From Thermococcus sp. (GTDB lineage Archaea; Methanobacteriota_B; Thermococci; Thermococcales; Thermococcaceae): a stretch of 11,872 nt of DNA. Within the stretch, counting starts at the first letter, position 1. Each line of letters starts with the position of its first letter. The notes beneath the pieces were generated by a model that was given only the letters and a program-made list of their open reading frames with translations, searched no databases and was not told the origin of the DNA. The position numbers and the translations under genes are program-made. Positions 7,438 through 11,872 of this stretch are shown here, piece after piece. Location of the stretch: the NCBI RefSeq assembly GCF_027066465.1, contig NZ_JAMONU010000086.1, positions 1 to 11,872 of the forward strand, written 5' to 3'.

Positions 7438-7442
7438 AGATG
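7427..7442 (+). repeat. Left copy of a 16-base junction repeat
   Basis: TGGAGGGCTGAAGATG contains the smc stop (TGA 7435-7437), a GGAGGG ribosome site and the HEPN ATG (7440-7442). It matches 15 of 16 bases of the junction at 8252-8267, so the two copies bracket the HEPN/MNT pair. Confidence 0.75.
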
Positions 7443-7853
7443 TTCGACGAGGAGGAATACAAAAGATGGATGGACCAAGCGAGGTACACGCTTAAGAGCG
7501 CAGAGAATGATATGAGGGCAGGATTTTACTCATGGGCATGCTTTAAAGCACAACAGGCTGGAGAATACGCCGTTAAGGCTCTACTATACGGAATGGGTGT
7601 AATGGCTTACGGACACTCGATAAAGAAGCTCCTTGATGTGCTGTCTCAGAAAATAGACGTTCCTAACGAACTGTTCAACAAGGCAAGGCTCCTCGACAGA
7701 CATTACATACCGCCACGATATCCAGATGCGTATATCGAGGGTTCCCCCTACGAGTACTACGGCGAGAATGACGCTGAGGAGGCAATAAACTCGGCAAGAG
7801 AAATAATGGAGTTCATCGGGAGGCTTGTCAATGAGAAGATTAAAAAACCCTGA
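7440..7853 (+). CDS. HEPN-domain protein, probable toxin of a HEPN/MNT pair
   Basis: A 137-residue all-helical protein of the HEPN family (COG2250 type). Marks: W10 and A14 in the first helix, FKAQQAGEYAVKALL at 35-49, GHSIKKLL at 58-65, and ARLLDRHYIPPRYPDAY at 82-98. HEPN proteins paired with minimal nucleotidyltransferases are commonly toxins, many of them RNases with an R-x4-6-H motif. Here R83 and H88 fit R-x4-H, but they lie in the segment that usually reads Ld-x-x-Yip-x-RYPD, so catalytic competence is uncertain. It starts two bases after the smc stop behind GGAGGG and overlaps the MNT gene by 23 bases. Hand counts on 60-base stretches give about 45-48% G+C, below much of smc, and codon choice is more A/T-ended. 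Toxicity is inference, not shown. Confidence 0.85.
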   Translation: MFDEEEYKRWMDQARYTLKSAENDMRAGFYSWACFKAQQAGEYAVKALLYGMGVMAYGHSIKKLLDVLSQKIDVPNELFNKARLLDRHYIPPRYPDAYIEGSPYEYYGENDAEEAINSAREIMEFIGRLVNEKIKKP

Positions 7854-8262
7854 GAAAATCCCATACTGGAAGGAAGTTCAGCAGTACGTCCAAGACATCA
7901 CCGAAGTACTCAACCCGAAGCTGATACTTCTCCACGGCTCAATAGCGAAGGGAACTTTTGGAATTGGAAGCGATGTTGACCTTCTCGTAGTTGCTGAAAG
8001 CCTTCCTAAAAATCCTAACGAACGACTTAAACTCCTCTACTCCCTTGACAGAACGAGGGCACCCATCGACCCGAAGGCGTACACCCCAACGGAAGTTCTA
8101 AAGATGCTCAAGAAGGGGCATCCTCTCCTAATGGATGCGCTGGAGGATGGAATAATTCTTCACGCAGATGAAAGCTACCTCCGCGAACTTGTGAAGGCGT
8201 TCCAGTTCACAAAGAAAAAATACAGGCGCTTTGATAGGGGCTGGGTTCGGGTGGAGGGCTGA
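7831..8262 (+). CDS. Minimal nucleotidyltransferase (MNT), probable antitoxin
   Basis: A 143-residue protein of the MNT family (DNA polymerase beta superfamily). The motif GSIAKGTFGIGSDVDLLVV begins at residue 36, giving G36-S37 and the metal-binding pair D48 and D50; D80 in APIDPKAY is the likely third carboxylate. All catalytic residues appear intact. In studied HEPN/MNT systems the MNT partner neutralises the HEPN toxin, in some cases by transferring AMP groups to it. ATG 7831 is chosen because GGGAGG lies seven bases upstream; a TTG at 7825 is possible. Its stop is two bases before the scpA ATG and its own tail supplies the scpA ribosome site. A stretch near 7981 counts to about 42% G+C. 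Confidence 0.87.
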   Translation: MRRLKNPEKIPYWKEVQQYVQDITEVLNPKLILLHGSIAKGTFGIGSDVDLLVVAESLPKNPNERLKLLYSLDRTRAPIDPKAYTPTEVLKMLKKGHPLLMDALEDGIILHADESYLRELVKAFQFTKKKYRRFDRGWVRVEG

Positions 8263-8267
8263 GGATG
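8252..8267 (+). repeat. Right copy of the 16-base junction repeat
   Basis: TGGAGGGCTGAGGATG contains the MNT stop (TGA 8260-8262), the GGAGGG ribosome site and the scpA ATG (8265-8267). It differs from the copy at 7427-7442 by one base. Both genes ending here, smc and MNT, finish with the residues EG. Confidence 0.75.
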
Positions 8268-8930
8268 GAGTCGAGAAGGGAAGAGGAAATCACCCCGATT
8301 GATATACTGCTCCAGCTCGTCCAGATGGGAAAAGTTGACCCCTGGAACATAGACATCGTTGACCTGACCGAGAAGTACATCCAGCGTTTGAGGGAAATGA
8401 GGGAGCTGGATTTGCGCGTTTCAGCGAGGGCAATTTTAGCCGCTTCAATACTCGTGAGGATGAAGAGCGAGGCCCTCTTGAGGGGGGACGAGGAAGAGAG
8501 TAAGGAGAAGGGAGAGGAGCGCATAAGGGTTGAGGTTGAACCCCTAACCCCTCCCCTCAGGAGGGTCGAGCGCTACTACACCTTCGACGACCTTGTGGAG
8601 GCCCTGATGGACGCCCTTGAAGAGGCCGAGAAAAGAAAACCCAGAAAGAAGAAGCGTGAGGAGATTGAAGAGGAGGTTTTCGTCGTTGACGATTTCCGCG
8701 TTGACATTGAAAAGCACGTCAACAGGCTCTACGAGATAGTCAGAAAGCTCTACGAAGAAACGGGAAGGCCTATAAGGTTCTGGGACTTGGTTTTTGACCC
8801 GAGTCCGAAGATAATAGCGAGGACGTTCCTCTACCTGCTCTTCCTCTCGAACATGGGGAAGGTAGAGCTCATTCAGGAGGAGCCCTTCGGGGAGATCCTG
8901 GTAGTGCCCATCAACGAGAACCCCGCCTAG
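8265..8930 (+). CDS. scpA: Kleisin ScpA, segregation and condensation protein A
   Basis: A 221-residue ScpA that bridges the two SMC heads. The N-terminal SMC-neck-binding part has the family hallmark VDPWNIDIVDLTEKY at 24-38, followed by the helix RVSARAILAASILVRMKSEALL at 51-72. A charged, low-complexity linker covers about 73-140. The C-terminal winged helix runs from about 147 and includes FWDLVFDPSPKIIARTFLYLLFL at 172-194 and the wing EPFGEILV. Many bacterial ScpA proteins are near 250 residues; the slightly shorter form is usual in archaea. No scpB follows. The start is fixed by the GGAGGG site inside the MNT 3' end. Its stop codon is shared with the opposing PIN gene in the sequence CTAG. 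Confidence 0.96.
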   Translation: MESRREEEITPIDILLQLVQMGKVDPWNIDIVDLTEKYIQRLREMRELDLRVSARAILAASILVRMKSEALLRGDEEESKEKGEERIRVEVEPLTPPLRRVERYYTFDDLVEALMDALEEAEKRKPRKKKREEIEEEVFVVDDFRVDIEKHVNRLYEIVRKLYEETGRPIRFWDLVFDPSPKIIARTFLYLLFLSNMGKVELIQEEPFGEILVVPINENPA

Positions 8931-9385
8931 TACCGTTCCTTTATCCATTTTATGAACTCAACGGGAGTCATGACATGAATGCCCGCATCGCGAAGCTTGC
9001 CGGTGGCATAATCTGAAACGTTCCATGTCAATATTATGACATTTTCGTACCTTTCTTTAAGCATCAAAGCACAGGCAACAAAGGGCGCATCCCCAATGTC
9101 GTGAACGTACTCTTCAGAAGAGACTTTATAGTCGGAGAGCTGAAGACTCGATACCAAAACCATAGGCTCAAAGATTATCCCCATGGCCATTTTAATCTCC
9201 TCTGGGCTTAACTTTGCCTTTCTAGCAAGTTCACCTAGGTGGTTGAAAACCTCATCAACAACGACCTGGGGATAGAAAAAGGGAACCAGTTCAGGATACA
9301 GTGTGAGAACGTACCTGTTGATACCTCCTGATCGGATTAACGATGCAAAGACAACGTTTGTATCAACGACTACAGCGATCTCCAT
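8927..9385 (-). CDS. PIN-domain RNase, VapC-like toxin
   Basis: A 152-residue PIN domain, a magnesium-dependent RNase fold. The acidic site is complete: D8 in VVDTN, E45 in VVDEVFNH, D96 and D99 in DIGDAPFVACAL, and D125 in WNVSDY. The DAPFVA segment is characteristic of VapC-type toxins. The ATG at 9385 lies inside the 3' end of the small upstream gene (16-base overlap), the normal arrangement with its antitoxin. The region near 9001-9060 counts to about 35% G+C by hand, clearly lower than scpA, which suggests horizontal acquisition. It converges on scpA with overlapping stops. The RNA target is unknown, and toxicity is inferred from the family. Confidence 0.88.
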   Translation of the reverse strand: MEIAVVVDTNVVFASLIRSGGINRYVLTLYPELVPFFYPQVVVDEVFNHLGELARKAKLSPEEIKMAMGIIFEPMVLVSSLQLSDYKVSSEEYVHDIGDAPFVACALMLKERYENVIILTWNVSDYATGKLRDAGIHVMTPVEFIKWIKERY

Positions 9386-9591
9386 GCCGCTTTCCCCACT
9401 TTCTTCGAAATCTCCTTAACGTCCTCAGGCTTAAGCTCCGAATTCAGGGATATAGCCTCCAAGATAAGAAGTCTCTGAACGGCACGAATTAGCCTTTCTT
9501 CGGGAATCCCTCTGATCCGCGCCAGAATCTTGAACTCCTGAGGAATAGGTACCTCAACAGTGGAGGGAGTGACATCCCCACCTGTGCTCAC
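9370..9591 (-). CDS. Small protein, probable antitoxin of the PIN gene
   Basis: A 73-residue protein with a short extended N-terminus (VEVPIPQEF at 12-20) followed by predicted helices and a basic, lysine-rich tail. No AbrB or classical ribbon-helix-helix signature can be named with confidence. The antitoxin call rests on size, overlap with the PIN start and gene order. The GTG start at 9591 is supported by GAGGG seven bases upstream; no in-frame ATG is available. The gene begins 22 bases after the preceding gene's stop. A possible TATA-like stretch (GTTAAGAAG on the minus strand, with GAAAAC before it) lies at the end of that gene and could give the pair its own promoter. Confidence 0.68.
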   Translation of the reverse strand: MSTGGDVTPSTVEVPIPQEFKILARIRGIPEERLIRAVQRLLILEAISLNSELKPEDVKEISKKVGKAAWRSL

Positions 9592-9613
9592 TTCGCATCC
9601 CTCGATAGAACTG

Positions 9614-10099
9614 CTACCATAACTTCTTAACGTTTTCCTCTTCGTTATTCATTCCCGATGCACCTTGAAAACGTTTGTTTCCATCTTGACCAAGATCACA
9701 GCCGGCCAGCATGAGGGAAGAGAGAACCTTTTTGGCCTCGTTTTCGCTTATCCTTCTTTCTTCGATCGCCTTCTGGAGGAGGTACTCTATCATGAAGCAC
9801 TGAGCCGGGAGGAGGGGATTTCTGGTTAGAGCGTAGCTCTGCTCCCTCTTGAACATGAAGTGCCAGTCGAGCTCGGCCAAGAGCACGAAGCCGATGACGG
9901 CGAGGGTGTAGGTGACTCCCACGAACTCCCGGAAGCTGAACCTGGAGGCTATCCAGGGAACTGAGTAGAGCTCCTTGGCGAACACGAAGAGGATCATGAA
10001 GCTGTTCGCTATGCTGAGGTAGCTCGCGGCCCTCGTTATCTTGAGCTTCCACAGGACGATTCTATCCCGGGCTTTAACGAGGCTTTTTGCCCTCATCAT
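9614..10099 (-). CDS. Two-helix membrane protein of unknown function
   Basis: A 161-residue protein I do not recognise. After a basic N-terminus (about 1-22) two hydrophobic segments are visible, near residues 24-46 (rich in S, F, M, I, L, V) and 57-76 (VGVTYTLAVIGFVLLAEL). A soluble tail of some 80 residues follows, with a helical, charged stretch (EYLLQKAIEERRISENEAKKVL). The basic start suggests both termini face the cytoplasm. ATG 10099 is chosen because GGTGA lies five bases upstream; an open frame continues to 10126 without better signals. It overlaps the upstream gene by 26 bases, so the two are probably co-translated, and the antitoxin gene follows after 22 bases. Confidence 0.7.
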   Translation of the reverse strand: MMRAKSLVKARDRIVLWKLKITRAASYLSIANSFMILFVFAKELYSVPWIASRFSFREFVGVTYTLAVIGFVLLAELDWHFMFKREQSYALTRNPLLPAQCFMIEYLLQKAIEERRISENEAKKVLSSLMLAGCDLGQDGNKRFQGASGMNNEEENVKKLW

Positions 10100-10571
10100 C
10101 GTTCTCACCCGAAGGGGCACTCTCAACGCCAGCGATAAAGTTTTCTGATGGCGTTCTCTCCTCTCTCTTAGCCGGTCTCAGCGTTATCGCGAGTAGAGGC
10201 TCCTCGCTTCCCACGTAGAGGCTTCTCTTCTCTCTGTTGAGATAGAAGCAGTAGCAACCTTCCGGGAGGAGCTTTAGAAACTTTCTCGGGATGGTTCTCA
10301 TGGCAATCTTTCCATCGGGGTAGACGCACTCGTATTCCCCATCCACGTTTCTAACCAAGTTCGCAATCTCGCCGAGGGTCAGCCTTTCGCAGGGCAACTT
10401 AACGCAGACAAGGCTCTTTCCTCCTTTCGTGAATATAACGACGTTCTCCTTAACCTCGATTCTCTTAGCTCCATCGAGGAACTTCCAGAGGCTCTCGTAT
10501 ATTCTCTCAAACTTCCTCCGCTTTGACAGCCTCTTTGCTATTCTCTCCCTTGCGTGTTTCGTAAGCAACAT
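10074..10571 (-). CDS. Hypothetical protein with a DUF4258-like N-terminus
   Basis: A 165-residue soluble protein. The start, LLTKHARERIAKR, followed by a basic helix and then VVIFTKGGKSLVCVKL, resembles the HA-x-x-R helix plus beta-strand layout of DUF4258 (BrnT/RelE-like) proteins; this is a by-eye resemblance only. The C-terminal 30 residues are polar and probably disordered. ATG 10571 is chosen for GGGGTG six bases upstream and because the motif starts directly after it. ATG 10607 would add twelve residues, would be leaderless from the TATA at 10631-10640, and would be encoded largely by palindromic DNA that looks regulatory. It heads a minus-strand set with the membrane protein and the PIN pair. 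Confidence 0.6.
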   Translation of the reverse strand: MLLTKHARERIAKRLSKRRKFERIYESLWKFLDGAKRIEVKENVVIFTKGGKSLVCVKLPCERLTLGEIANLVRNVDGEYECVYPDGKIAMRTIPRKFLKLLPEGCYCFYLNREKRSLYVGSEEPLLAITLRPAKREERTPSENFIAGVESAPSGENDDEGKKPR

Positions 10572-10587
10572 CCGGGCCACCCCGTCG

Positions 10588-10611
10588 CTACATATGTAGA
10601 TACACATGTAG
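10588..10611. promoter_or_regulatory. Candidate operator: palindrome plus tandem half-site
   Basis: CTACATATGTAG (10588-10599) is a perfect 12-base palindrome. A second half-site follows 12 bases later (CATATGTAG at 10591, CACATGTAG at 10603). The cluster covers the predicted minus-strand transcript start near 10608, where a bound protein would block initiation. The binding protein is unknown. Confidence 0.4.
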
Positions 10612-10649
10612 GTTCGAACGAGTTCGGTAGGTATTTAAGGAATCGAACC
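10611..10649. repeat. Inverted repeat around the shared TATA element
   Basis: GGTTCGA at 10611-10617 and TCGAACC at 10643-10649 form a 7-base inverted repeat separated by 25 bases. The left arm sits within GTTCGAAC (10612-10619), itself a palindrome. The arms bracket the TATA element. They also resemble tRNA T-loop sequence, but no tRNA is present. Confidence 0.5.
10631..10640. promoter_or_regulatory. Shared bidirectional TATA element
   Basis: GTATTTAAGG reads TATTTAAG on the plus strand and CTTAAATA on the minus strand. Its centre lies about 27 bases from the plus-strand ATG at 10663 and about 28 from an ATG at 10607 on the minus strand, so one element may start both divergent transcripts. 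The DUF5658 message would be leaderless. Confidence 0.5.
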
Positions 10650-10662
10650 CAGGTATAAAACG

Positions 10663-11022
10663 ATGAGGGTCTGGAAGTACGCCTTGGTGTTCGTCCTGCT
10701 GTCGGCGGCAGACGCCGTAACAACGTGGTTAGGCGTGAGGCTCGGCTTCGTTGAGTCGAACCCCCTCCTGGCGAGGAAGCTCTCGGAACCTCTGCTCTTC
10801 TTCGGGAGCTACGCCTTTTACACGGGGCTTGGGGTTCTCATAATAGCCCTCTCGCTGAGGCTCTCGAGAGCGTTTCCGGCCTTCAGGGCCATACCCTTCG
10901 TCCTGATTGTCTTCAAGGCGCTTCCCGTCATCAACAACGTTCTCCTGCTCTCCGGAGTATCGGGTGGCATTCTGGCAACGGTAACGAGGCCCCTGTTGGA
11001 GAAGCTTTTTATGGTTGGTTGA
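10663..11022 (+). CDS. DUF5658-family membrane protein
   Basis: A 119-residue integral membrane protein with three evident hydrophobic segments, near residues 5-23, 43-65 and 77-100. The sequence DAVTTWLGVRLGFVESNPL at 17-35 is the family mark: an aspartate and two threonines at the end of helix 1, then a glutamate and an NP motif. The molecular function of the family is unknown. The ATG lies about 27 bases from the TATA centre, implying a leaderless message, and no ribosome site precedes it. It diverges from the minus-strand block, and its stop is 12 bases before hef, whose TATA element lies in its 3' end. Confidence 0.8.
   Translation: MRVWKYALVFVLLSAADAVTTWLGVRLGFVESNPLLARKLSEPLLFFGSYAFYTGLGVLIIALSLRLSRAFPAFRAIPFVLIVFKALPVINNVLLLSGVSGGILATVTRPLLEKLFMVG
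11006..11014 (+). promoter_or_regulatory. TATA-like element of hef
   Basis: TTTTTATGG lies inside the 3' end of the DUF5658 gene, with its centre about 26 bases before the hef ATG. This predicts a leaderless hef message. No ribosome site is visible before the ATG, which fits. Confidence 0.45.
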
Positions 11023-11034
11023 GATGTTCCAAAC

Positions 11035-11872
11035 ATGAGCTATCTCCGCAGGGATTTAATCGAGCCCCGCGTTTACCAGGAGGTCATCTACGCCCGCTGT
11101 AAGGAGCGGAACTGCCTCGTTGTCCTGCCCACTGGCTTAGGAAAGACTCTCGTAGCGATGCTCATAGCCGATTACAGGCTCTCCAAATACGGGGGGAAGG
11201 TCCTGTTCTTAGCCCCAACCAAACCGCTGGCGATGCAGCATGCCGAGAGCTTTAGAAAACTCTTTAGACTTCCTCCCGAGAAGATTAACGTCCTCACCGG
11301 CGAGCTTTCCCCGGAGAAGCGCGCTGAACTCTGGAGAAAGAGCGTGGTAATTACCGCAACACCTCAAACCGTTGAAAACGACATCCTAACGGGCAGGATT
11401 TCGCTTGAGGACGTCGTCCTGCTCGTCGTCGATGAAGCCCATCGCGCGGTTGGCAACTACGCCTACGTCTTCATAGCGAGGGAGTACCTCAAAACCGCAA
11501 AGCACCCGCTCGTCCTCGGATTAACTGCATCGCCCGGTAGCGACGAGGAGAAGATTCGCGAGATAGTGGAGAACCTCGGGATAGAGCGCATAGAAGTTAG
11601 AACCGAGAGCTCGCCGGATGTTAAGCCCTACGTCCAGAGGATAGCCTTCGACTGGGTTAAGGTTGAGTTGCCGGGAATCTACAAGGACGTAAGAAAAATC
11701 CTGCGTGAGATGCTCAAGGAGAGCCTCAAACCCCTCGCCGATGCCGGGCTCGTAAGCTCCTCCTCACCGGATATTCCAAAGAGGGAAGTCCTTCAGGCGG
11801 GCTCGAAGATAAACCAGGCGATGGCCAAGGGGGACCACTCCATTGGCTACCTCAAGAAGCACCAGGCCAAGG
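11035..11872 (+). CDS. hef: Hef helicase/nuclease, N-terminal part (truncated by window end)
   Basis: An open frame of 279 codons that runs off the right edge. It matches the N-terminal superfamily 2 helicase of archaeal Hef, the homologue of FANCM and XPF, which unwinds and cleaves stalled replication forks; the full protein ends in an XPF-type nuclease plus HhH domain, not in view. Motifs: LRRDLIEPRVYQEVIYA at 4-20 (Q-motif region), motif I PTGLGKT at 32-38, motif Ia LAPTKPLAMQHAESF, ITATPQTVEND, motif II DEAH at 133-136, and motif III LTASPG from 163. From memory the sequence is close to the Pyrococcus furiosus Hef helicase along its length. ATG 11035 gives the expected N-terminus. Proximity to smc-scpA forms a chromosome-maintenance neighbourhood. 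No intein interrupts the visible part. Confidence 0.95.
   Translation, partial: MSYLRRDLIEPRVYQEVIYARCKERNCLVVLPTGLGKTLVAMLIADYRLSKYGGKVLFLAPTKPLAMQHAESFRKLFRLPPEKINVLTGELSPEKRAELWRKSVVITATPQTVENDILTGRISLEDVVLLVVDEAHRAVGNYAYVFIAREYLKTAKHPLVLGLTASPGSDEEKIREIVENLGIERIEVRTESSPDVKPYVQRIAFDWVKVELPGIYKDVRKILREMLKESLKPLADAGLVSSSSPDIPKREVLQAGSKINQAMAKGDHSIGYLKKHQAK

Noticed and set aside
10639..10650. Minus-strand GGGTTCGATTCC, resembling a tRNA T-arm, as a tRNA gene or tRNA-derived attachment site
   Set aside because: No acceptor, D-arm or anticodon arm can be folded around it, the T-stem does not pair fully, and no integrase gene is in the window. The inverted repeat around the TATA element explains it better.

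Overview
The window looks like the chromosome of a hyperthermophilic archaeon of the order Thermococcales, most likely Thermococcus. Four things point there. The CRISPR repeat has a Thermococcales-type sequence and ends in ATTGAAAG. Archaeal TATA elements lie about 25-30 bases before many starts, several of which look leaderless. Ribosome binding sites resemble GGAGGTGAT. The gene content (split B12-dependent methylmalonyl-CoA mutase, SMC/ScpA, Hef, PIN and HEPN/MNT modules, DUF835 and DUF5658 families) also fits. All family names come from reading the translations by eye; no search was run.

Layout: 1-649 is the leader-distal end of a CRISPR array, with ten repeats and nine complete spacers in view and the rest off the left edge. 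The last repeat is degenerate. 657-1304 (-) is a PHP-family metal-dependent phosphoesterase whose 3' end meets the array. A 121-base divergent promoter region separates it from a methylmalonyl-CoA block (1426-3272, +): cobalamin-binding mutase small subunit, MeaB chaperone GTPase and methylmalonyl-CoA epimerase. The large catalytic mutase subunit is not in the window. A stand-alone DUF835 protein (3389-3829) follows.

3874-8930 (+) is the condensin operon, smc to scpA, interrupted by a HEPN/MNT toxin-antitoxin-like pair (7440-8262). Both edges of the insert carry nearly the same 16-base stop/ribosome-site/start junction, so all four genes appear translationally coupled. The convergent minus-strand block 8927-10571 holds a PIN (VapC-like) toxin, its probable antitoxin, a two-helix membrane protein and an unrecognised protein with a DUF4258-like start. 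This block and a plus-strand DUF5658 membrane protein (10663-11022) diverge from one TATA element surrounded by palindromes. The window ends inside hef (from 11035), a helicase/nuclease for stalled replication forks.

Functionally, there is a defence memory locus, a propionyl/methylmalonyl-CoA maturation block, and a chromosome-maintenance neighbourhood (SMC-ScpA, Hef) with two toxin-antitoxin-like modules in or beside it. The parts most worth a second look are the HEPN/MNT insertion with its duplicated junction and the dense operator-like region at 10588-10650.
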